A DNA stretch of 64,000 nucleotides from contig JAFMSR010000038.1 in assembly GCA_022818135.1 (NCBI GenBank), forward strand, positions 513,694 through 577,693. Reading direction: 5' to 3'. This stretch comes from Saxidomus purpurata (taxonomy: Eukaryota; Mollusca; Bivalvia; Venerida; Veneridae). Numbering within the stretch: the first letter of the stretch is position 1; every line of letters starts with the position of its first letter. Both the position numbers and the translations under genes were made by a program. Of this stretch, positions 56,345 to 64,000 are shown piece by piece. Under the pieces are notes generated by a model. That model was not told the origin of the DNA and did no database searches. It saw only the letters and a list, made by a program, of their open reading frames with translations.

Positions 56345-57193
56345 GGGTTTATCGCAACACTACCACAATCCTCACAAGGTCAAAATATGTTTCAACAAAT
56401 TCTGGAAATCGATTACCCCGATTACGATGTAAATAAAACAGACCTAAAGTTAAGAACACAAAGAGCACTGCAATTGTTCAAATCAACATGTGAAGCAGAC
56501 TGTGCATACGAAGTACCGAACACCAAAGACCAATCGGAATCTCATGAATGGCAAAACAATCGGTATTTGAGAATAACAGCATCCAACGCCAAAGAATTTG
56601 CAAATGTGAAATCTTTGCGTGGAAAATTCCATTTAGTAAACAGAACTTTATGGGGTAAAAAAATTTGTAAATTACGATCGCTCTCCTATGGTTTAAGAAA
56701 TGAGTCAAAAGCTTTTGAAGCTTATTCTTCACTAACCAAAAATGTGACAGTTACAAAGTCCGGTTTTTGGGTTAATCCCAATTATCCAGAATTAGGGTGT
56801 AGTCCGGATGGGCTGATTCATAAAAGTGGAGTGTTATCTAGCATATTAGAAATGAAATGCCCACTTGTTCTGGAATTATGTCACCCAACAGAAATAACAA
56901 ATTTAAGTACAAAACAGAGATCTGTTAAAGATGACTCAATTGAACTGAAGAAAACACACTCCTATTACTTCCACGTACAGATGCAAATGGCCATTTGCAA
57001 TGTGGATGAATGTGTGTTTATTATATGGTCCCCAAAAGGAATGGTTTCCCAGAATATTTCAAGGGATAATGAGTTCTGGAATGAGCTTTACCCAAAACTG
57101 CTTAGATTTCACCATGAAATTTTGATGCACGCAGCCAGAGTACTTAGACATGCGTATACCAAGGCGCTTGATGCCTGTGGATTATTGTGTTGA
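56345..57193 (+). CDS. YqaJ/lambda-exonuclease-type nuclease
   Basis: A 268-codon frame from ATG 56387; the protein-like sequence begins about 14 codons earlier. Landmarks: RITAS (residues 62-66), GLRNESKAFE (102-111), GCSPDG with D141, LEMKCP with E155 and K157 (the E-x-K of PD-(D/E)XK nucleases), and YYFHVQMQMA (193-202) with the conserved Gln. This order is that of YqaJ viral recombinase/lambda exonuclease domains, which degrade duplex ends 5' to 3' and feed single-strand annealing. All expected metal-site residues are present and there is no internal stop. It is separated from the SAP-SWIM part by a stop and a frameshift at 56334-56350. It ends at TGA, 40 bp before the transposase remnant on the other strand. 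Confidence 0.8.
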   Translation, partial: GFIATLPQSSQGQNMFQQILEIDYPDYDVNKTDLKLRTQRALQLFKSTCEADCAYEVPNTKDQSESHEWQNNRYLRITASNAKEFANVKSLRGKFHLVNRTLWGKKICKLRSLSYGLRNESKAFEAYSSLTKNVTVTKSGFWVNPNYPELGCSPDGLIHKSGVLSSILEMKCPLVLELCHPTEITNLSTKQRSVKDDSIELKKTHSYYFHVQMQMAICNVDECVFIIWSPKGMVSQNISRDNEFWNELYPKLLRFHHEILMHAARVLRHAYTKALDACGLLC

Positions 57194-57239
57194 TGAATGA
57201 TGTCTTTGCACAAAATGTATAAATAAGTCAAGAATTTAC

Positions 57240-57747
57240 AACAGTTATTATAAAATGGTGGAATATTTAGTTCTACTTTGTAGTTTTGGAGGATGTCTTT
57301 GATTAAAAATCCCATATCTGCTATCACTAAATCCCCAGGTTCTAGTACATCGGAAAATTTTGAATCAATTACAACTTTTGTTTCAGTTTCATCAATGTTA
57401 AAAGAAGTTGATTTTCAGGTGATATCTTCTTCAGCGTTTTCGAAGTTCTGCCAGCCCCTAGCCAATATTTCAGTGTGTATACAGCACTGCCTAAAGAATT
57501 AAATAAGTGTGTAAACGTTCACTGTAATACCAGCGTAAAATTTAAAATGTTTATCACTGCCCTTCAGTTCTTCAAATGAAAACTTGTGTTTCAGGTTGTT
57601 CATTTTTGGACTTTTATTTTGTGTGCAAGTGTCTTTATTTTGTCGTATGCATCTTTCAATTTTATTCAGCAACTTGTCACTACATGAAAACTGTGTCCGA
57701 GTCTCCTTATCAAGTGTAGATCTCATCAGGATGTAATGGGGTGTAGG
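57240..57747 (-). pseudogene. DDE transposase remnant, frameshifted and deleted
   Basis: On -, an exon begins near 57747 after TTTACAGGCTGCAG: HYILMRSTLDKETRTQFSCS, then KFSFEELKGSDKHFKFYAGI to about 57499. A frameshift follows; the next frame gives LGSAVYTLKYWLGAGRTSKT and SPENQLLLTLMKLKQ (about 57494-57372), the helical region before the catalytic core. Then about 100 or more residues are missing, and another frame resumes with SDVLEPGDLVIADMGFLIKD and VELNIPPF (about 57362-57262), the motif around the second catalytic Asp of THAP-type DDE transposases. Nothing resembling the final Glu motif follows. Inactive. Confidence 0.7.
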
Positions 57748-58007
57748 CTGCAGCCTGTAAATATTGACAAAACAATAATAAACATTTGCCCTGCTAAATT
57801 TCTAATTTAAACTTGTCTATTGTTAGATGCAATGAACAGTATCAATGCACCAAAGTGGCTCCATTAATGATGGTAGAGAAAATGCGGGGAAAGAAAATGT
57901 TCCTAATAGCTGTAGACCTATGAAACTATTGCTGTATGTAATTTGCAACATATGTTCCTACATAATGTGAGGTTAAGTAAGATAACAACCTGATGAATAC
58001 ACAGTTA

Positions 58008-58180
58008 CCTCTTTTTGATTGTCATTCTGTCCTTTGATGGTCTTATTCATTGGGGTTTGGTCCTGATTTTCTGTGTCATGTAACATTAAAAGTGCTTCTG
58101 AGACTTCAAATAATGTCTTCTTTGACATTGGGGTAGCTCTTCGGGTAGGTGCCTTGCGTTTACGAGAGTACTTCTCTACC
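58008..58180 (-). pseudogene. Transposase linker exon
   Basis: On -, after a CATTTCAG acceptor near 58181: VEKYSRKRKAPTRRATPMSK, then KTLFEVSEALLMLHDTE, ending QKE|GTAACTG donor near 58008. It joins in phase to the THAP exon upstream (PAQ|VEK). The basic KRKAPTRR stretch could be a nuclear localisation signal. It lies between the THAP domain and the DDE region, where such transposases have a variable linker. Confidence 0.6.
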
Positions 58181-58367
58181 TGAAATGTTTAAGCTTATTC
58201 TTAATTTTTATATTTTACATAATATGAATATGAATAAATATGAATTCTTACTCTGTTAATTAATATTTATCAGCTATTCTAATAGTTCATATTTAAAATA
58301 ATACACAAAAACAGAAACAAACAGTCAGTTCAATTTATCTTTAATGGTATCTGAGTCAAAAAGTAAT

Positions 58368-58685
58368 TTACCTGAGCAGGGGTATATGTTGCAGGTATGG
58401 GGTCTGGATGTGCCTCTGTGTGTCTATTTTCTCCAACAAAATGTTTGCTGCATATATAAGTCCATTTCTTCAATTTGTCAACAGTAAAATGCTCACGACC
58501 ACATGCAGCAATCCATCTCTTACACTTTATTTCATTTGTTTTTGGTTTGGGTAAAGGTATAAAATATACTCCTTTCATGTAGTCCTTGTCTACATAACAT
58601 GTGTCACTATTACATACACCATAACAACAATGTTTTGCAGTGCCTTTTTGTTTTTTTACTTGCTATATTACAGGCATCCATCCTT
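58368..58685 (-). pseudogene. THAP DNA-binding domain of the transposase
   Basis: On -, KHCCYGVCNSDTCYVDKDYM, then GVYFIPLPKPKTNEIKCKRW, IAACGREHFTV, WTYICSKHF and AHPDPIPATY: the C-x4-C...C-x2-H zinc site, invariant P, W and F, and the DPIPA/PDP box of THAP domains, which bind the element's own ends. The exon ends at PAQ with a GTAAAT donor at 58367. The only nearby ATG (about 58682, MDACNIASKK) is one base out of frame across an A7 run, so this copy is frameshifted at its start unless an unseen exon supplies the N-terminus. A 149-bp spacer separates it from the right inverted repeat. Confidence 0.8.
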
Positions 58686-58798
58686 TATCATGTACAAATT
58701 GTACTATCTGTGTTAAGGTAGTACAAGGGAAAATATACGACTAGCAACAGTTGTTATGGTCAGCGCTTATCAGTGAATCTATTTTTAGAATATCCCTC

Positions 58799-58816
58799 TA
58801 CCTGTAAATCTCTCCT
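58799..58816. repeat. Right terminal inverted repeat
   Basis: TACCTGTAAATCTCTCCT, the inverse of 55091-55108 with one mismatch. It is followed by AT. Confidence 0.75.
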
Positions 58817-58818
58817 AT

Positions 58819-59571
58819 TTCACTTTAGGTTAGCATCGTAAGTAAATGTTTTGAGTACCATGTTTTCATGTTATTAGTTCTGGCTTCCGTAACTAAATTG
58901 GTATTTTTATTGTGTCGGACAACTGACACAAATATATATTGAGAACTAGAAATACTAGCGTCAAAGACCTTGGGCTATCATGTTCATGGTTAGCTTAAAG
59001 ACTTGTTTTTGAACCTTATTTGTGACCGATTTTGCGGCTATGCGGCATGAAACATTTTGCTCATCACTTAAATCTCAGCAAATAAATAAAAACAGAAAAA
59101 TAAAAAAACTTAAAGTTCTATCTTTTCAATCAAAAGTTTTCTCTGATCTTGTTAGTTCTAGACTACTTAGTTGTAATAAATTTCCTTCTAGTTTGCCAAC
59201 AATGCGCCGGATGAAATGAATGATTAGCCGGTCTAACGGCGTATACCGCCAATCACATAAATATGAAATTCTGAGTTTCGGGCGCCTGTCTTATCCTCTA
59301 CTATCTAATTGCGTTCATATTTTAATTAATCAAAAATGTTTAAACTATGCTCATTCATGTGGCTACGTAAATAAAGTTATAGTTGGTACTGACAATGAAT
59401 GATACATGTACAATAGAAAATACAAGTTAAGGATATCCCAAGTCTTAATATTATGATAAACCAATCAATTGTAGACAATATTATAACACTGTAATGTTGA
59501 AGAACCTGGAAGGACTTGGTTATAGGATTTATGGCAAAATGAAAGCAGTTAAGCAATGATTGAGTGGTCGG
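58819..59571. other. No recognisable gene
   Basis: AT-rich sequence. Frames at 59022-59219 and 59220-59402 have no motif. Confidence 0.4.
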
Positions 59572-60573
59572 TAATTGGCCCTATATCACTCACCTGGCTA
59601 CCATTGGCTAAACTACAATCACATCATTAGCAGAAAGGGTCAATTTTGACCGGGGGAACATGATTTGAATATGCTAAGTATCTAAGCTCCAGGCCTTGTT
59701 GTTTCAGAAATAAGATTCTTAAAATTTCTCCTATATGTAAAATCAAGAGATCCCCGGGCAGGGTCATTTTTAAGTTGGGGTAATAATTTGAACAATCTTA
59801 GTAGAGTTCCACTAGGCAATGTGACATGCTAAGCTCTAGGCATTGTCACTGGCATTTTTTGCCAGGTGAACTAACAAGTGACCCCGGGCTGGTCAGTTGT
59901 GACTTAGGGGTCATTAATTTTGCAATCTTGGAAGAGGTCAACAAGGTTATGCCACATGCTAAATATCTAAGCTCAAGGCGTTTTGGTTTCAGAGAAGAAG
60001 ATTATTAAAGTTTTTCCATCATAAGCCTATATAAAAACAAGTGACCCCCGCGGGGTCAGTTTTGACACAGGGGTCATAATTTGAAAGATCTTGGCAGAGG
60101 TCCACCAAGTAATGCCACTTGCTAAATAACTAAGCTCTAGGCCTTAAAGTTTCAGATAAGATCTTTTAAGTTTTTCCTATAGAAGCCTATGTAAAAATAA
60201 TTGAACCCCGTGCGGGGTCAATTTTGACTTAGGGGACATGATTTGTAATGTCCTGGTAGAGGTATACTAGGTTATGGCACGTGCCAAATATCTCAGTTCT
60301 AGGCTTCCTGTTTTTGAGAAGGAGACTTTAAAAAAAAATCCGTTCCGTTGCAATGGCAAACAAAGTTCCGAATTGAATGGAATTATTTGAACAACTATGA
60401 AAGGGCTTCATGCAAGGACACCCCTGCCAAATTTCATCATCATTTGCCTAGTGGTTTCATTAGAGATGTCTTTTGAAGGAAATTATTAACGAACTTACGA
60501 CGTAATTCATACGATGTACGCCGGATGTTTAGCGACCCTAATAGCTCACGCTGACACTTTGTGCCAGGTGAGT
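59572..60573 (-). repeat. GGCACAAAGTGCC...repeat, copy C
   Basis: Reversed copy: it begins (on +) GGCCCTATATCACTCACCTG and ends with GACACTTTGTGCCAGGTGAG. The interior has about five diverged units of 150-175 bp, each holding a palindromic GTGACCCCxGxGCxGGGTCA block, TTTGAACAATCTTGGTAGAG and AAGCTCTAGGCCTT. Frame 59826-60008 is a by-product. Confidence 0.8.
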
Positions 60574-61289
60574 TAACAAGAGGGCCGCTATGGCCCTATA
60601 TCGCTCACCTGAGTACTCGTCCACTTGCCTGGTGGGTGTGGTCAATTTTGTCCCAAGAGGCATGATTTGAACAAAGTACGTTGAAGACCACTAGACAATG
60701 TTACATACCAAATAGGTTTTCCTATATGCGTCTTTGTAAAACAAGTGACCCCCTGGGCGGGGCCAATATTGACCCCAGGGGTATAAGCCTATGTAAAACA
60801 AAGTGACCCCGGGCGGAGTCAATTTAAATCCGGGGGTCATAATTTGAATAATCTTGGTAGAGGTAGACAATGCTACATGCCAAATAGCTAAGACGAATTT
60901 TTTAAAGTTTTCCTTGAAAAGCCTATTTAAACTAAGTGACCCCTAGGCAGGGTCAGTTTCAACCCGGGGGTCATAATTTGAACAATCTTGGTAGAGGATT
61001 ATTATACAATGCTACATACCAACTATCTAAGCTCCAGGCCTGCCTTGTGGCCTAGAGAAGAAGTTTTTTTTAAGGTTTTCCTATATTTTGTCATAGCAAC
61101 CAGAGTTCTGCATTGAATGGAATTCTTTGAACAATTTTGGTAGAGATTCATTCAAGGAACATCCCTGCATAGTTTCATCAATATTGGCCCAGTGGTTTCA
61201 GAGGATATGTCGTTTGAATCATGTTGATGAACGTCGGACAATCATCCATCCTAAAAGCTCATCCTTATTAAGCCAGATGAGCTTAAAAG
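60574..61289 (-). repeat. GGCACAAAGTGCC...repeat, copy D
   Basis: A second reversed copy abutting copy C head to tail: it opens (on +) ACAAGAGGGCCGCTATGGCC and CTATATCGCTCACCTGAG, and ends near AGCCAGATGAGCTTAAAA. Three to four internal units carry palindromic CCCCGGGCGG/CCGGGGGTC blocks. Its outer end is more diverged than that of copy C. Confidence 0.75.
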
Positions 61290-61795
61290 TCATGAAGCCG
61301 ATATATTCATGAGTACCTCTGTCAATATATCATTAAATGGCAAAAGTTTTTAATAAGAAAAGAGAACTTTGGATTTTACTTTTAGCTTCACTTATCCTTT
61401 TATATGCCCGAAAGGTGAGCATGGTAAACTCTCACAGTTCGTCCGTCTGTGTGTCCGGCTTTCCATGTTTTCATTGATGGATTTTAAAATAACTTGGCAC
61501 AATTATTCAACACATCAAGACAATGTGTCACGTGCACAACCCATGACCTTACCTCAAAAGTCAATGTTATGCTTAGAGTTAAATGTCATGGAATACTGTA
61601 TACATTGTAACTCTGTCATGCATGAAAAGATTTTAAAATCAAATTGCACATTTCCTGAGCAATGAAGATGACATACTAGTATCATACACAAGTCTCACGT
61701 CCTAAACCTGAAGGTCAAGGTAACGCTTAGAGGTTAGAGGATTTAGAATTCTGTATATATGCACATGCATGTTTATATCCAGCAGCCATTTGTAT
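61290..61795. other. No gene; repeat-like segment
   Basis: GTTCGTCCGTCTGTGTGTCC at 61439-61458 and TCACGTGCACAACCCATGAC nearby recall the TGACC/GTCC repeat families. The 98-codon frame at 61369-61665 is a by-product of it. Confidence 0.4.
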
Positions 61796-61799
61796 AAAC

Positions 61800-61950
61800 A
61801 ATTTAACCCATGGTTAAAATTAACCACAGGTTAAATTCGTGGTTAAAACGTGGTAAGCAGTTGTATAAAAATCGACGGTAATTTTAACCAGATGTAAACC
61901 GCGGTTAAACTTACCCACCTCTATAACCAAGGTAAGTAATTAACCAGACA
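61800..61950. repeat. GGTTAA-rich palindromic region before Harbinger gene
   Basis: Recurring GGTTAA/TTAACC in both orientations (CCATGGTTAAAATTAACC, GGTTAAATTCGTGGTTAAA, CCGCGGTTAAAC), including the exact palindrome GGTTAAAATTAACC. It sits immediately upstream of the Harbinger ATG. It may be the subterminal binding-site array of that transposon; the exact terminus is not defined. Confidence 0.5.
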
Positions 61951-61966
61951 GGTAACCATTTTCAAG

Positions 61967-63369
61967 ATGGCCGACATTTTAGACGCTATACACAGACAAC
62001 CCCGACAGTTTCGACGAATTGACCGACAACTGACTGACTTTGACGACGTAGAATTGCGTAAACGGTACAGATTTTCTTCAGACAACATTGACCGACTGAC
62101 AAGACTATTGAATCACCGACTTCAACGACGGACCCGACGGAATCGACCACTGACGCCACGGCAACAGGTCATGATTGCCCTTCGCTTTTATGCGTCGGGC
62201 AATTTCTTACAGGTTATTGGGGACACTTTTGGAGTTGACGTGGCAACGGTTTCGCGAGTAGTTGCGAATGTGACTGACGGACTGTTTGACATGAAGGACA
62301 GGGCCATCAGATTTCCTAAAACTAATACCGAGCTGCGGGCAGCGAAACACTCTTTTTACAGTTTACGAGGGTTTCCTTGTGTTGTTGGGTGCATAGATGG
62401 AACCCATGTTAAAGTCATCGCCCCTGGTCACCCCGATGAGCCGGCATACTTGAACAGGAAAAGACAGCACAGCATCAATGTGCAGGCTACATGTGACGGC
62501 AAAGGTTTTTTTCATAATCATATTTTAAAATAATCTTACCTTTAAAACATCAAAAAACTGTCACATCCCTCTGCCTGTAAATGTTACAGCTGTTTACTGC
62601 TGATGTAAACAATAGCTATGTCTATGATCTAACTACATGTGTAACAGAAATGACGTCATTATCAACTAAAACGTCACTGGGGCACCTTTAAGGAAGTTTA
62701 TTTTACTTTAATTAAATGAATAAGTATTCAATATTTATAAGGGATGAAATATAATTGCGATCGACAGCACAATATCAATATCACTCAGTCCTGTGTAAGA
62801 GTTACTCCCCTGCCTTTTTATCAATTAGTGATTATAATTAATTTTATTTTATAGGAAGGATTACGAGCATAAACGCTTGTTGGCCAGGGTCATGCCATGA
62901 TGCCCATATTTTTAGGAGTTCTAGCTTGTGTCAGCATTTAGAAGAAAACCATCAAGGTTGGTTTTATATTTTTTTTATCAAAGTATACATGTATAGATCA
63001 ATATAAATCATATTGTACCTGATCAAATACAAAAGACAACCATACACTTTAACACATGTACAGTCACACCTGTGAACAAATACCACTGACCGAAAGAAGC
63101 TGGAGTGGCCTTAGTTGGCAGCTGATGTTTATTAATGTGTTCCTATTCTAGGTTAATGATGTGCTCTTTTCTTACTGCTGTTCTTTATTCAAAGTAAGGT
63201 CTTTATTTGGAGTTGGCTTAATTACAGGTTTTACTGTATAATTCTGTGGTGTTTTACATAACACTTTAGACTTAAAAAACTATCTGTGCAGATTTTGAAA
63301 AAGGTGTGCTGTTAGGAGATAGTGGCTACCCTTGTAGACCATTCCTTCTCACCCCATACTCAAACCCAG
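61967..63369 (+). CDS. PIF/Harbinger (HARBI1-like) transposase, partial
   Basis: Cut-and-paste transposase. Exon 1, 61967-62504 (ATG to CAAAG|GTTTTT): [12 protein letters not shown] (residues 30-41), a helix-turn-helix [20 protein letters not shown] (76-95), then [19 protein letters not shown] with catalytic D144, and [17 protein letters not shown] (161-177). Exon 2, 62855-62956: [20 protein letters not shown]. Exon 3, 63292-63369: [20 protein letters not shown], with the second catalytic Asp in GDSGYP, and TPYSNP. All junctions are phase 1 and join without a stop. The terminal exon with the catalytic Glu is not seen and probably lies beyond the window. HARBI1 proteins normally act with a Myb-like partner, also not present here. 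Confidence 0.85.
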
Positions 63370-63880
63370 GTGAGTTATTGTTGACATTTTCATTTCATCT
63401 CATTCACTCCAGTTTGACCTATACAGCTATACCCGAGAAAGCAAAAGTTCAGTTAAAGCGATTGTATTCACATCCTGACAATTTTTGGGAGCTTTTTCAA
63501 GGAAGGGATCACAAACCAGCATGCAATACCAATTCTGTCATATCTAAATTTTAACTTTTTATATCAATTTCTCATCATGTTTTATATGTATAAAGTAGAG
63601 ACTAGAATTATTGTAATAACATAAACAAATCAACTCTGACTTTATTATTCTATTTTTTATTTAAATCAAATGTTCACTTTAATCATTTCATATTTTATTA
63701 CCAGGTAAGATTTGCATTTGCAAAAAAAACAACTATGTTTTCTTCCTGGATGACTACTAAGCAAAATTATGATTAAACTACTAGTCATAGTTTTTTTTAT
63801 TTTTTAACGATTCATTATTTAAACAAACATGCTAATTGTAATTGAAAACCATTCAATGAAAACATGCTAAAAAACAAATA
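63370..63880. other. Intron-like AT-rich sequence
   Basis: Follows the donor of Harbinger exon 3. The frame 63306-63554 simply reads through that donor. No further exon recognised. Confidence 0.5.
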
Positions 63881-63990
63881 CATACACAAATACACACATA
63901 CATGCAAAACACATACATGCAACACACATGCACACACACACGCACACACACACACACGCATATACACCTGCAGACACACACATTCATATT
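63881..63990. repeat. (CA)n microsatellite
   Basis: An imperfect CA/ACAC tract mixed with ATACA and CATGCA units at the window's edge. It does not share the flanking sequence of the CA tracts at 2420 and 15262. Confidence 0.85.
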
Positions 63991-64000
63991 ATATTTATCT

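Larger units (their letters stand above)
55091..58816. mobile_element. ISL2EU-like DNA transposon, SWIM-YqaJ plus THAP-DDE
   Basis: A 3,726-bp element. The terminal inverted repeats are 55091-55108 (AGGAAAGATTTACAGGTA) and 58799-58816 (its inverse, AGGAGAGATTTACAGGTA read on -), 17/18 identical. A further inverted pair TGATAAGCGC lies just inside both ends. AT flanks each end (55089-55090 and 58817-58818), consistent with a 2-bp target duplication. Two convergent genes fill it: SAP, SWIM and YqaJ-type nuclease on +, THAP and DDE transposase on -. THAP-DDE transposase, a YqaJ nuclease partner and a 2-bp AT/TA target are features I recall for the ISL2EU (IS4EU) group; that assignment is from memory. 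The transposase is broken, so this copy is non-autonomous at best. Confidence 0.75.

Noticed and set aside
56478..56732. 84-codon frame on minus strand
   Set aside because: Antisense shadow of the YqaJ nuclease.

Overview
This window looks like nuclear DNA of an invertebrate animal, most likely a bivalve mollusc. It is AT-rich, has intron-bearing gene fragments with GT..AG junctions, and is packed with interspersed repeats of kinds I associate with bivalve genomes: a family opening with a GGCACAAAGTGCC-like block and closing with a GGGCCATGATGGCCC-like block, AACAAGAGCTGTC...GTCGAGC elements, TGACCTTGACC tandem arrays and GTCC-rich arrays. I see no operon, no CRISPR array, no rRNA gene and no complete ordinary host gene. 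Almost every coding signal belongs to a transposable element or a decayed gene.

Layout. 1.4-5.2 kb: a frameshifted L1/Tx1-like LINE on +, interrupted by an element containing a CA microsatellite. 6.5-9.1 kb: a CpG-rich repeat, a 180-bp fold-back element and a tRNA-derived SINE head. 9.5-13 kb: tandem-unit repeats and a possible decayed gene on -. 13.4-19.1 kb: two Penelope-like retroelement (PLE) copies head to head, one interrupted by a relative of the insert in the LINE, the whole block flanked by a 15-bp direct repeat. 20.7-25.7 kb: a 646-bp MITE with TTTAC duplications, a G-quadruplex motif, a SINE head, and a 667-bp pogo/Tigger-like element with TA duplications. 27.3-31.9 kb: a large inverted duplication of a C2H2 zinc-finger gene fragment, with a tandem array in the loop and a 26-bp satellite next to it. 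34.3-36.8 kb: a spliced, frameshifted pseudogene with HIDNAAGQN and GHTK motifs. 39.3-48.7 kb: fold-back elements, repeats, a Tc1/mariner fragment and the 3' end of a second LINE. 49.2-49.7 kb: one clean, unrecognised symmetric phase-1 exon. 52-55 kb: repeats and palindromes. 59.5-61.3 kb: two head-to-tail repeat copies. 61.8 kb to the end: the first three exons of a PIF/Harbinger transposase.

The most striking unit is 55,091-58,816. It is a 3.7-kb DNA transposon with matching 18-bp inverted ends (17/18) and AT on both sides. It carries two convergent genes: on +, a SAP motif, a SWIM zinc finger and a YqaJ/lambda-exonuclease-type nuclease; on -, a THAP domain leading into a DDE transposase that is frameshifted and internally deleted. 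This fits the ISL2EU-like class. The nuclease half is much better preserved than the transposase half.

All reading was by eye. Splice sites are inferred from sequence, and boundaries are good to a few bases at best.
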